Of a DNA stretch of 64,000 nucleotides, positions 24,152-35,399 are shown in pieces. Origin of the DNA: Isoetes taiwanensis (taxonomy: Eukaryota > Streptophyta > Lycopodiopsida > Isoetales > Isoetaceae); assembly GCA_021234155.1 (NCBI GenBank), contig JAJEKV010000239.1, positions 372,001-436,000 of the forward strand, given 5' to 3'. Below the pieces are notes generated by a model that was not told the DNA's origin, made no database searches, and saw only the letters and a list, made by a program, of their open reading frames with translations. The stretch's first letter is position 1. The number at the start of each line of letters is the position of its first letter. The position numbers and the translations under genes were made by a program.

Positions 24152-24294
24152 GATAACGTCGGAAGGGGAAGTTATGGGCCAGCAAAATGATGGCCTCGTG
24201 CCCATGCCCGCGAAATTCCTCGAATTTGCCGTCAGCGGCCACATGGCCACTGGCCATTTTCCTGGCCCATAACTCCTCGGGAGAGGACGTTATC
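24152..24294. repeat. Long imperfect inverted repeat (~43-bp arms)
   Basis: The left arm, 24,152-24,195, begins GATAACGTC and holds AGTTATGGGCCAG. It is the imperfect reverse complement of 24,252-24,294, which holds CTGGCCCATAACT and ends GACGTTATC. The loop is about 56 bp. This could be a MITE-like foldback element or the structured end of the nested insertion. Confidence 0.7.
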
Positions 24295-24405
24295 TACCCC
24301 TTAATTCATTACTGTTAATAAATAGAACATTCCAGAAGAAGATTTATTCACAATAGAGCATTCTCGGAGAACATTTCCTCAAAAAATAGCGATTAACATA
24401 CAACA

Positions 24406-24741
24406 TTAACCAGCGGCTTCCAAGATACAAGATATTGCTGCAAAAACAGGCCCGATTTGCTCGCATTCTCGTTCTGAATCATGTTTGGGCTTATAAATCC
24501 ATCGCGTAATGCCGGAACATTTTGAATTGAAGTTAGATTCAAAATCTGAGCTCCAGAGCTGAAGGTCTGAAGCTTGAATGGGAAGGTACTGGTGCTGCCC
24601 AGGCAGGGTACATATCAGGTATCCGGATGGGTCATGTTGATGGCCTGGATGGCCAGATGAGGTATGCGATGGGGCTTGGATGTCTATGGCTGGGTCCACA
24701 TATGCAACCATCGCCGGAGAGGGGCCCTGTTGTGCCCTGTA
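24406..24741 (-). CDS. Candidate 3'-terminal exon
   Basis: About 101 to 110 codons are open on the minus strand, ending in TAA... context at 24,406. The stretch is rich in Pro, Gly, His, Gln and Ser, for example SGHPGHQHDPSGYLICTLPG and QHQYLPIQASDLQLWSSDFE. A possible acceptor (TTAG|TACAG|G) lies at its upstream edge near 24,733-24,741, and an AATAAA signal (minus, 24,343-24,348) follows the stop by about 58 nt. The LTR element's flank begins just 18 nt beyond that signal. Upstream exons were not found and the family is unknown. It may be a low-complexity gene end or chance. Confidence 0.3.
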   Translation of the reverse strand, partial: YRAQQGPSPAMVAYVDPAIDIQAPSHTSSGHPGHQHDPSGYLICTLPGQHQYLPIQASDLQLWSSDFESNFNSKCSGITRWIYKPKHDSERECEQIGPVFAAISCILEAAG

Positions 24742-25443
24742 CTAATGGCAGGTCATGGTCCATGTAAAGGGGTGCGCCGTTTTACATGACGCTGATGACG
24801 CCTTCGTTGCTGATTGCTGCATGTGAACCGGCTCTATGGGATGTCTAGATAAACCAACGAGAATGGGACCTGATAAACCACATCCCGTTGTAGCGGGCAT
24901 AAAAAGCTTGTCTCTATTCTTCCACATGCACAGGTACATCTCGGTCCCTGAGTCTCAATTTGCTTTACCGGCGAAGGCGAAGGTCGCGAGTCTCAATCTA
25001 TTATCTCCACGGAATAAAACAATAGGTCATATTCCATCTTTGCTGATGCAATTTGCCTGTCCTCTTTTGCAGTCCTACCATCCTTCTGTATACAAGAATT
25101 GCTTTTTAGGATGCAATTCTGGCGCGTCAGGTGTGCCTCCGCGCGTTCTGTTGTTTAGAGACATCGTTTTTTAGCACCCCAGACTCACTTAACTGTAGTA
25201 TGAGGCAAGAACCGAGACCCAATTTTGTCTTGTTTTTGAAATGCCGCCACGTGGCATCTTATATGGAGGATTGGGGATCTTACGAAGGCGAGACGAAGGA
25301 GCACCCCGTCGTGTTGTTTTTTCGAATAAGAAGGGCCTAAGCCAGAGTCCCCGAGCAGTGAATAAAGCAGAGTCCGGAGGCAGAGCGAAATCCAGAGTTG
25401 CTAAGGCAGAGCATAAGGGGGTGTGGCTGGCTCCTATTTCACC
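24742..25443. other. Spacer upstream of the small three-exon gene
   Basis: Frames on both strands are short and carry no domain. It probably holds the promoter of the plus-strand gene starting at 25,444. I see no clear TATA box close enough to call; purine-rich repeats of CAGAGTC/GCAGAG lie at 25,345-25,415. Confidence 0.35.
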
Positions 25444-26091
25444 ATGAAATTCTTCATTCTATCCGTCGTAGCGTTGGCCAGTTGTGTTCTTGTAACTGCT
25501 ACGCCACTTTCAGGTTTCTATCCTACCATAGTTCTCCCAATCTGCTAATTAAATTCTCCATTTGTTGATCAGAGTTTGATAATTGACGCAGATGCCAGTC
25601 AGATCGGCACAAGCCACCCTTATATTCTGATACTGTTGGTGCTCTTGATCATTCCCTGCATCAAGACCAGTATTAAGCTCGACATGCCCGGCGCTAATAT
25701 CACTATTAATCTTCCGATCTTATTCATTTTTCCTGTGGCGTTCCTCATTGCCATTAAGGTTGCATTTCAGCGCTTAACAGGTTTTTACTTTTCTTAACAT
25801 CCATCTAATGCGCTTCTTTAGAAATTGATGATTAATCTGGTTTTCTCAGGAAATCTAGGAGCAAATAATGACTCCAATTCTCAGTTCAGCAGGCAGCAGC
25901 TCGACGTTTCAGCAAATGCACAATATCCAGAAGCAAATCGCAACTCCAATTCAGAAGCTACCCAATTCAGTGACCTTGCCATTTCAGGAAATGCAGAGAA
26001 TTTTACTCCGCAGCTCCCCAGTCCCAATTTTACATGCCTCCCAAAGAACCACATCATCCAGGTTTATGATACCACTGATTCTAATCTATAG
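25444..26091 (+). CDS. Small signal-peptide protein with two hydrophobic segments (3 exons)
   Basis: Exons 25,444-25,513, 25,592-25,780 and 25,850-26,091 join in phase 1 at both introns (78 and 69 nt, GT-AG) to give an unbroken 166-aa protein. ATG is in good context (CACCATGA). Residues 1-19, MKFFILSVVALASCVLVTA, form a clear signal peptide with likely cleavage after Ala19. Residues about 34-47 and 64-82 are strongly hydrophobic. From 87 on the protein is Asn/Ser/Gln-rich with N-glycosylation-type NFT and NIT motifs. An AATAAA lies at 26,347. The product is probably secreted or held in an endomembrane. The donors (GTTTCT, GTTTTT) are weak but usable. No family is recognised; a single retained Cys in the tail argues against a classical cysteine-rich peptide. 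Confidence 0.6.
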
Positions 26092-29000
26092 GCCACTCGC
26101 ATCATTTTCTTCCTGTAAGCTAACAATGCTTACTTCCATTTTGAATTTGCATAAGGCTCTTTTTCCACAGTAGTCATATTTCCAGGTCGACCATGATTAA
26201 AATATCCTGATTAATCCCTATTCCTTTTTTGTATACTATGGTAAATCAATGGTATGTTACTAGTTCAGCTTGCGAGCCATTTAGTTTGTTAAAGCCAAGT
26301 GTTCCCCTTTACTTGATTATAACTATCATTTTTCCTCTAGAAAGGCAATAAATATCAATGATATATGCATGGACCTGCTATGTCTTGTACTGATTAGAGA
26401 ATTGCATGCTGCCCAACAAGCTAGTAACTAGGACTACTAGAATAATAGATTGATAACCATTCATCAAGCTAGTCTTGGGGTCACCATTCTTCACTGCTAC
26501 AAAACTCGGTACATCATCACAAAGAAAATGGCCACTCATGTCAATTTAAGTGGGCATATTTAAAAGTATGACAAGTATGTTCCATTCAAGTGCCTTTGTT
26601 ATATTACCATGTACCACCTTCCCAGCAATTCAGCCAATCCACACATTCTTCCATATCAGCCAAAAATGACATGGCATTGCTCTTCCCCTCAAAATCAAAT
26701 AGTGTTTGGATTCAATAGACAAAATAGAGTATGTAAATGTGCCAACCAAATCTGGAGACACTAACAAAAGTTGCAAATTCAAGTCAAACACTATTCAACC
26801 CCTTTTTCCTTTTCACCAGATCCTCCTACAAGATCCAAACATATAGCAAATCCAACACAGATTGGCATACAATCTAGGCATATGATGATCCAACACAAGT
26901 TCCAAATCGCCAAGTGAGCTTTGAAATAGGTAGCTAAGAAAATATCAGATGCTTTCACATTCTTTAGAAATCAGACATAAAGCAAGCCCCTTGCAACGTT
27001 CTAATATATTTATTTATATATAAGTCCCTTATTATTTAAGGACCGTATGAGACTGATTGTGTATTGCATTAGTAAACCTTTTATTAGATTTATATTCGTT
27101 GAGATTTTGCAAAGAGTATGATGATAAAGAAGCAACAATAAAGAAGTAATTATACGATGGCAACCAATCATATTATAGTTCAACAAAGTTGTGTACATGA
27201 AACTGCATGGGTGGAACTTTACTAAATTTTGATGGACATTTAACTATACTTCTACTAAACTGTGTGCATGAAAGCATTATTCTTTCAACATTGGATGAAG
27301 ATACAGATGAAGAGTGTGCACGCAAGAAATTCCACGAACTATTCTCAAATTTTTGTACGAATATTTCGCATGAATGGTGGTTGATTTTATAAATGAATGA
27401 TTGCCACCTTAGGCAAGGTCGAAGTCAAAACGTATTTAGAGAATTCGACGAGAATTTACAGATTCTCTTAAAATCTAAGAGATTCCATGTTGAGAGCTTC
27501 TTGGAAAGCGTTGCATGAACGGTGTGTGAAAGATGACTCACTATTCATTGCCATTACATTTAAAATTTTGTGAAACTTCATGAAGATTCAATTCAATCCT
27601 AGGCTCCTATGAAGAATCCCAGGGATTATGCAACATTCATTTGATATTCTTCTATATTACCTAAACCCTATGTGTCCAAGTTTCTACGAAGTGTAGGCTA
27701 CATATGAAGAAAGGCAATGAAATATGTACATTTCATATTGATAATAATTGGAGCATTACGCATGATAATAATTGGTAATTTGCTTGGGATGTAATGTTTA
27801 GATGTTCATCATGAGTGTGAGGGTTATAAATGTACCATATAAAATCTAATTGTATGTTATATGAGTTATTGCTCAAACCCCTATATTCTTCTTTAATCTA
27901 TCAAGTATTTCTAGTGTTTCAGCATATTTATTGCGTATTTTCCCTTGTTTTTGCACATGTTCATGACAGCTTTATGTTTCCTTTGCTTTACCATCGAATC
28001 CTAAATCTTATATCCCATAAACCATAAAGCCTAGTTGATAATCCTAAACAACTTACCATGGACTTTAGCAAAATGTGCATGGCTTAAATTTTACCACATT
28101 CGATGAGTACAAAGTTGCTGTAGTCTAGAATGCATCCTACGCTAAACTTAGGATGCTATATTGTCTATTGTAAAAATCAATTCCAAAAAGGAAAAGTAAA
28201 CTCGAGAAAAAGAGTTGAACACGAATTGAAGGTCATATATAGGGTGTGTATGAAGTCGAAAACACAGTCGACTCTATGATAAGATCAATTACGAAAGGGA
28301 AAGTAAATTCTAAAAGTCAAGTATCGTATGGGCCTACTTAACAAAATCAATTAGAGACTTCAAAGTTAAACAATTATATACTATTGTATCTATTTTAGGG
28401 AATGTATATCTGGGCCAAGCCATGAAGACCAACTTCAAAATGAAAGTCAAATGACATAGTCTAGTGAAGGAACAATCCATGAAGGTTAATATATAACGTC
28501 GTGTTTTGTGCAGATTCCCTTATACTCCTGCAGTTCCTTCAAAATACCCCTCATCTTGACAGTCTGCGCTAGATTCTTTCTATTTTTCTAGACTCCATTA
28601 AAATTCCACCCTCAAGATTTCTCAAAATCCCTATGAAGATTCACTTGGATTTCCCAAGTTGGTGCATGTAAAAAGGCATATGTTATGCGACTGTGTGAGT
28701 CAACCTTAGGTAGATTTCCCCAGGATTTGTTTGAGATATCATTATGGGAACTATGTGAAGTCTACCTTGTGCAAAAGACACCGGGTTCGGGACGCACTTT
28801 CAATAAATCTTTTTATTACTTCGATAAAATTGAAAATAAATTCCAACATGATATCCTAATTGATAAAGAACGAACCACAAACACATGAGATATGAGCTGT
28901 ACTTGCTCATTGCATCCCTACACATTTCATCCCTATGCATTGATCTTTGTGTGGTCGATCCAAGGAAAGCAAATATGGATTAAATGAGATACTAAACCAG

Positions 29001-30099
29001 ATAAAAAAAAATATAGCTTTTTGTGCAAAGGAAGTAACCATGATTAAGTCTAAATTCCTTTGCCTAATTGCTTTCTAATTCTGGATTTGTAAAGAACTCT
29101 TCTAGAATCTCGGTGGAGGCATTCTATGTATACATATGCAAGAATTGAATCCCATGCAAGATTGCCACACTACTACAGGCTTCTGCAATGCTGCACATAT
29201 GGCAAGGCCACATTTTCACATCTATAACATCGTATGATAGAATTCTATTTTGTTGTTTTGCACACGTGTCTGCTAAGACATAGCAGTATGGAAATGCCCT
29301 CCGATCATTTAAGATTGGCAGGTATGAATACATTTTGCTAGAAAGAATAGGACTTCACACAATAATGCCATGGCATATGCAGATTAGACCTTTATACATT
29401 ATTTAAACATTAGCTATTCTTGTATCCCTCGCTAAAACAATGCACTCTAGGAATCTAAAAACCCAAGAACATTTGCAAGACCAGAGATATGAAATGAGAT
29501 CAAACTGAAACAAATGTTATATCTAGAATAAACCAGTATGTACCTTAGGTTCCAACTGGAGAAGACGTCAAAGCTTCCTGCAAGATCAACGTCACCACAT
29601 TGTGTACACCAAGCAAAATAAACAAACAAAAGGGGAAAAAAGGAGGACCATGCATCACACTCTTATCTCCAGATTCCAAGTAGATATTATAGAAAAGTTT
29701 CTATTTCTCAAGCAAATTTTACCCTAAACAATATATCTATGTTGCAGCATCTTAGATGAAGTGATTTCATCAACAAATAATGAACATGGCTGCTTCTGCA
29801 TTATCTAATTCTTCAAAAAATGGCCTTCGGGCAATACTTCAGTATGATCTGTTAATAAACCAATAGTTGGCGCTAAAGCTTCATGCGTCCAATAACCAAC
29901 GGCAATAAATCACAATTCTATTGTCCAAATGAACCACAATCTTAAATATAACATTCGTGAAGTTATTCTGGAAGCCTATGGGAAGATGATAAATCCAACA
30001 ATCAATTTGCAACACACTGAAGTTTTTAAGGGAGAGGCCCTGCAAAGAAGCGTGCTTCCTATCCTTCTCAAGGAAGCAAGCATGGTAAAATTTGGAAAC
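26092..30099. other. AT-rich intergenic stretch, no gene recognised
   Basis: Apart from an AATAAA at 26,347-26,352 that may serve the upstream gene, I see only short frames (for example 27,207-27,392 and 28,685-28,888) without motifs or convincing splice partners. No tandem repeat stands out. Confidence 0.4.
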
Positions 30100-32720
30100 T
30101 TTTAACTTCTTTTGACTTTGAAGAAACGATTAAAGGGGGGAGTGACTCTCACCCTTACCATCCGTACCCAGAAACGTGGAGTAAGTCAGAACCATATGCT
30201 TATAGATGGATCTATGAGTGGCACTCCCACCCACTCTTTTTTTACTCTCCTCCCAAGGGATCCTTTGGTCATTATCATCAATCAGGTCCTTAACATACAA
30301 GATATTAGCAGAAAGTGCCATTTCTTATAGCAAGTGAAGTGACAAATAGCAATGGCAAGATAGAAGAGGGGCCCATAATGGGGAGACCAAAAATAGAAGT
30401 ATCCCTAATGTAATTGGTTATTTTGTCATGAGTAAACTTCGGCGCTACTTTCTCCCGGACCTTAAAGATATTCCTAAGAAGAGGGAGGTGTTGGCAAAGA
30501 CAAGTCAAAATCATAAAAAGCGTAGTCGGCAATTGGTGGCTTAAGGTAGGGCTACCTAAAGGTTTGCCTTATTAAACCAGAATCTGATGAAGTCCATAAA
30601 GGGGATTGAAAGCCCCGAGATAGCCTTCCAAACATTCTTGGCTCCTAGAATTTGGGATTGAAGGAAGAAAGATTTGCATCCTGAGGCCACTAGATTTTTC
30701 TGTGAGCCAACTCATCCCAAGAGGTCAAATGAGTTCCCCGCCAAATATACTCCCTGATACATTGTTCAATTTTATTATAAGAAGCCTTATAAAAGAATCG
30801 AAAGCGTAATACTAGCTAGCATAGAATTAGCAATAAGGATTCTGCCAGCAAGAGACAAGGAACCTTTAAGAAGGAGGAGTTTTTTCTGAATCCTATTAAT
30901 TAAGGATTGTCAAGCAACTTTATGGGACATGTGAACTGCAAGAGGAAGTCCCAGCAGAGTCAAAAAGTGGCCATCGGGGACATATTTGATGCCATGAGTG
31001 TTAAGATTAGGATAGGAGCCATCAATAAGAATGGAGCATTTAGCAAAGTTAAGTTGAATCCTTGAAGCAACCCCAAATTTGGTGATGCAGTCCATAAAAT
31101 TAGCACAGTTGCTATTGTCTACCTTGATCATGACAAAGGTGTCATCATCATATTGAACGATGGAAAGTTGTTTGTTGAGATCTGGGCATTTGAAGACCTG
31201 AAGAAGCCCCTTATTTTTGTAAGAGAGCACCATCTTAGTGAGAATTTCAGAAGCAATTATGAAGAGGTAAGGAGCCAGAGGGCAACCTTGTCTCACACCC
31301 CTTTGAATGGGGAAAAAATCACTTGGTGCCCCATTAATAAGGACACAAGAAGTAGAATTTTGATTAAGCCCGATAGTAAACTTAATGAGATGGGGGTGAA
31401 TACCAATGTGAGCTAAGGATCTCTCCGTAAACTTCCAAGAGATACAGTCCATAGGCCCTCTTAAAATCAAGCTTTTCGCTTGGTCAATCTCTTCCAATTG
31501 TAAGGCTCATTAGCAGCTATATAATTATCAAGAATGGACCTATTTGGTAAAAGGGCGGTGAAAAGCATTCACTCTCTCCCGAAGATGGACCACAATTACT
31601 TGCAAAGAATAATTTTTGCCACTAATTTGTACATAGTAGTAGTCAAAGAAATAGGTCTCCACTTATAAGTCTTAATTGGAGTTTCATTCTTAGGAATTAG
31701 AGAAATAACTCCAACATTAAAATTAGGATATAGAAACTTGGCCTGCCAAACCCCTTGAACAAATTGGACAATGTCAACCTTCATTATGGGCCAAAATTCC
31801 ACAAAAAAATCTGGTTGGAATCCATCAATACTGTGGCTCTTCCCATGTTTCATCTTCTTCAAAGTTTCAAAAATTTCGTGGAGGTTTGGGACCTCAATCC
31901 ATTCATCTTCCATAACTTCATTAGGGGGACTAGCAGGGCCAAAAGCTTCTTGAATTCTGTCATGATCCAAAACTGAATTCTGGAAAAGCTCAAGATAGAA
32001 CTTCCAAAAGCATAAGCAATTTCTCTCTCATCTCGAGCAAATAGAACCACGGTCCGATTCCAACCGAGTAATTGAGTTGTTGACTAATCTATTCCCGGCT
32101 ACTCAAGAAAGTTTGGAGCTCTCATGGTTCGGTGATTATACATTTTAATCTTACTTCTAAGAACTATACCTCGACTTGGTATTCTTCAAGGGTCTTAACT
32201 GGATTTCCAATTGCTCTTCTTTCGGATGAAGGAGTCATCCTTGGGATCATTTTCAAGAAGAGATCGACATCTTTTATCTGTTCCAAGAGGCTCATCTTAG
32301 CACTTTCTCTCCTTCCCCGAGCAAGCTTCTTTCCCCATTGTTTTACCCAATTCTTAACTTTCTCTTCATAGACCGGGCCCCACCAATTTTGGGCAAGGAC
32401 GATAGAAGGATGTGAAATCTTGGCAAAAGGCCTTCATCCGGAGAAAGGATGTATTAAATTTGAAAGGGGTGTTCTTGCCATTGGAACCAGATTTCAAATC
32501 CCTGGTATCAAGGAAATGTTGCCGATGATCGGAAATGGTCTTGGCAATATCACCAATCGTTATACAATTATCCGGCCAGATAGCGTAATTATGGATATAG
32601 AACCTATCCAAAGATGCAAAAGGTTCTTTGATCACCTTTTCTCGTTATTGCTCCACGAGAACTTCCTGCAGATTCGAGGAGGGAACATACACTAAATCGA
32701 TTAGCCAACCATCCTCCCAA
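30100..32720 (-). mobile_element. Plant L1-type LINE, decayed
   Basis: Reading the minus strand from high to low coordinates: the endonuclease end with SLDRFYI and ISDHR (32,635-32,366); RT fingers at 31,970-31,596 with HGKSHSIDGFQPDFF, GVISLIPKNE and YKWRPISLTTTMYKL; RT palm at 31,497-30,910 with GVRQGCPLAPYLFIIASEIL and QYDDDTFVMI at the catalytic site; and the C-terminal part to about 30,130 with TSWDELAHRK and IPWEESKKRV. This is the standard plant L1 ORF2 order. The catalytic box reads YDDD where YADD is usual. Stops and shifts separate the blocks, so it is inactive. Confidence 0.85.
30910..31497 (-). pseudogene. L1 reverse transcriptase palm fragment
   Basis: The longest open part of the L1, 195 codons. 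It covers WKFTERSLAHIGIHP, the RGVRQGCPLAPYLF motif, the YDDD catalytic box near 31,150-31,170, and QLNFAKCSI. It has no start of its own and is a piece of ORF2. Confidence 0.8.
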
Positions 32721-32749
32721 GAGTACTAATAATTAACCGATAGTGTATG

Positions 32750-35270
32750 ACCAGTGATTTTAGTCTCTAAGTAAGAATGTCGGTGAAGCAGTGCCCTCGA
32801 TCCGAGTCATATGGAACCAGCAAGCGGGTTATCCGTGAGTGCAACCTCAAAGATCCAAATCCACCACATCTGCCCATGAGCGCATCAGGCCACCTTATCC
32901 AGTTCCATCCTCCGAGGAGGCTTGGGTGGATACCCGATCGTAATCTAACTACCGCACCAAACCCTCCTCAACCAATCCCGCCCATCTAGGGATTGCCGCT
33001 GCTCGCCTGCTCCTCGGGCTGGATGTGAAGCAACTTCTAGGCCACCGCCTCTGGAGACATCCATCCTCGCCCATCAAGGCGCTCCGGCCCATTATTCGCG
33101 TGATAGACCGCAATGGCCTATCCCAAGACCGGGCTCTCATGGGTCCTCGGCCGGGAGGGGCCTCTCCACCGGGGCCGAGATTGGGACGCAACTGTCCTCG
33201 GCCCCACAAACTCCCCTCCTTGCCTCCTGCGGGAGCCCCTGCACCGACGCTGGCCTCAGACTCGAGATAACGAGCCTAAGACCGAGGGCGGGAAACATCC
33301 TCTCAATCTCCGGCCCCATTCAACTGAGGAAAACCGAAAAATACCGGGGCCCCCCCCTTCTTAATAAACAAAGGAGGGAGGCAATGGACTATCCACGGGA
33401 AGAGCCACACAAATCTTAGGGTCCCTAACTATAGAGAGCAATGTGGCCACCACCCCAAGCAACAACATATCCAAGGGAAGATCCATTACCCAAAACCAAC
33501 ACGGATCTTCGTGGTCGGATAAGGACCGAAAAGCACTCACCCAAGGAGTGTAATGCCGTAAATCAGGTAATTCCCACATGAGGTCGACCCTCTCGCTACT
33601 ATCCTCTCCACCACCGGGCGATCAACATGAGGAGGAAGAAATTATTCCCGTGAACTTCAAAGATCAAACGGCCAGATCCCCAACCGCTTGAAGTGAGTCT
33701 GCAACCACCCACCAACTCTCCCCGTGTCCAAGACCCCAAGATAGTACACCGCATTCCACGGTAGACAAGATTGGAAATAGACTTGAGGTGCCGGGCCGAT
33801 GATCTAGCTCAACTATGGCAGCCTGAGGGCCGATGGGGTCCACCGCAACTCCCCTCCTGCCAGGCCGGGATTCAAGAAGGCCAGAGCCTCCTCCATCCGA
33901 TGAGTGTCGGGCCGGCCACAAGCAGGTGCCGGATCCATTCTCGAGAATCGCGGACGTGAGAGCCGGCCACCATATCGTTTCGTCCGCCATGCGTGTCCCA
34001 CCAAGACCGACACCATGCCCCTCACCTTTTGCCTCCCCGGACTTGCAGGTTGTCCCCACTTCGACGACCCTATGTAGCCGCTGTGGCATACCACCACACC
34101 CCATGCCCAGGAGGCAAACTACACACCACAAGCATCGCAGGGCAAGGGATGCTCAAGAACGTGAGACAAAGCGAAGTTTGGACCGGGCAAGCTTGGAGTT
34201 ACCGCTCAAAGTGGCGTGATGCTACCCGGCCTCAACTCGCGATCGCTGCCCCCAGCCTTTGTACACCCCCCGCCGACGTGGTGACTCCTTGCCCGGAACG
34301 CCACCCTCGGCAGCTAAGCACCGAGGGTGCTCCCCGACCAAGCATGGGGATGTGTCACCTCCACCACCGACTCAGAGGGCCCCGCCTGCACTCGGCCGGG
34401 CTGTGATTAAAATCCAGAAGGAGGCAGCCCGCCTTCTGTCTCCGATTCCACATGCCCTCGCTGACCCCCGCCAGCAAGACACCCCCACGGTGGGAGTGCC
34501 TTTGCAGACCGCCCGCCTTCCTTCTCTCTACCCCAAACTCCTCGTGACACCCGGCTCTGGCACCAGCCTTGGAAGTGGCTCCGCCACAAGCCTCACACGC
34601 CTCAAGTGAGGAAGGGAAGAGACCTCTGTCCCAGACCGGGCAACTGGCCTCCTGGAGGGTGAACACAAACCCGCAACATCCAAATGGGGGCTATGTGGGT
34701 TGCCCTGGGATGCTCTGGATCCTCTTCCACTCTCAACAGACTCTGTGCGGAGCAAGCAGAATTCCCAGCCCCATAGCCTGCCCTAAATCCCCGGCCGCTG
34801 AATCAATTCCAACAGTCAAGCATATACCCAAGGCTACCTAATCCTTCACACTTCAAACCCTTTTCGGGCCTCTAATCAACTCGGGTAATCGTCTGAAAAG
34901 CCTCCTGGCAGCCTCTCGACAACTCAGTCCCTCCTGGAAAGTTTCCAGCTTAAGTCTCTGCTCTTCTACCCCGATGCAAAATGGATTTCTCCTCATTCCG
35001 CCTTGTAGCTTCATCGCACCGATTTCGCCTCCTCCCTAGCTTCTGCCTGTAGGGAACCAAATTCGCCTCCCGATGAGCCGAAGGAGATGAATCACCTGCT
35101 TGAATCGAGACCCAATGGTCGGATCGATTCTGCTGGCCGCCCCGCCACCTTAGGAATCCGGCTTACGGGCTTTGGATTACCGTTGCTAACTCTTGCCATA
35201 GCACCCACCGAAGTCGTAATCCCGTCCGAGCTCCCGAAGGCGCCGCCTTAGTTCCTACTGCATATTCATA
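32750..35270 (-). other. GC-rich block, possibly L1 ORF1 and 5' region
   Basis: A sharp GC-rich island lies on the 5' side of the minus-strand L1. A frame at 33,579-33,361 reads FWVMDLPLDMLLL and ICVALPVDSPLP, similar in layout to the DUF4283 part of plant L1 ORF1 (W..LP...L, then R.CV..D...PLP). Many long frames on both strands are a by-product of GC content. A CSRCG-x4-H stretch on the plus strand near 34,075 is probably chance. The ORF1 assignment rests on weak similarity and position. Confidence 0.4.
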
Positions 35271-35287
35271 TAAAATCCTTGATTTGC

Positions 35288-35399
35288 AACTTCTTGACCA
35301 TGTTCCAAATGTAAATGTGTATTGCTAGGTTATTGAAGGGTTTATGTTATGGAGGTCGACTTGTGGTCGCTTTTGCACTTGGGACATGGTCAAGAAGTT
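35288..35399. ncRNA. 28-bp-stem hairpin, miRNA-precursor-like
   Basis: The left arm, 35,288-35,315, starts AACTTCTTGACCATGTTCC. It pairs with 35,372-35,399, which ends GGACATGGTCAAGAAGTT. The stem has two G:U wobbles and one mismatch in 28, with a 56-nt loop. The geometry suits a plant miRNA precursor or a tiny foldback element. Nothing in the sequence shows that it is transcribed. Confidence 0.35.

Larger units (their letters stand above)
23405..24297. mobile_element. 893-bp insertion nested in the 5' LTR
   Basis: CCCTTAA flanks the insert on both sides (23,398-23,404 and 24,298-24,304) but occurs once in the intact LTR, so it is a target duplication of 7 bp (8 of 9 if extended). The insert begins CGTCCCCGG and ends GACGTTATCTAC, with no convincing long terminal inverted repeat. 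It contains a 28-bp minisatellite and a long inverted repeat at its right end. No coding domain is recognised, so the class is open: non-autonomous DNA transposon or other. Confidence 0.7.
23199..24320 (-). repeat. 5' LTR, split by an insertion
   Basis: The LTR consists of 23,199-23,404 and 24,298-24,320. The two parts join at CCCTTAA exactly as in the intact 3' LTR. The intervening 893 bp are a later insertion. Confidence 0.85.
20770..24325 (-). mobile_element. Non-autonomous copia-like LTR retrotransposon with target duplications
   Basis: The element occupies 20,775-24,320 and is flanked by the 5-bp direct repeat AATAG (20,770-20,774 and 24,321-24,325). Its LTRs share ends TGTTAATA and CATTACTGTTAATA. 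A primer-binding site and polypurine tract sit exactly inside the LTRs and set the orientation as minus. The internal part is only about 2.2 kb with no gag, protease, integrase or RT motif that I can see, so it would depend on a partner element. The LTRs differ at roughly eight positions over about 220 bp, so the insertion is not very recent. Confidence 0.85.

Noticed and set aside
25573-25591. Alternative acceptor GATCAG at 25,572 for intron 1 of the small gene
   Set aside because: Joining there brings an immediate in-frame TGA; the acceptor GACGCAG at 25,591 keeps the frame open.
34069-34120. Plus-strand CSRCG-x4-H zinc-knuckle-like string
   Set aside because: The final Cys is missing and it lies opposite to the L1 orientation; probably chance.
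33664-34666. Long GC-rich ORFs on both strands (up to 155 codons)
   Set aside because: High GC lowers stop frequency on all frames; composition is Pro/Gly/Arg-rich on both strands and no domain is seen.
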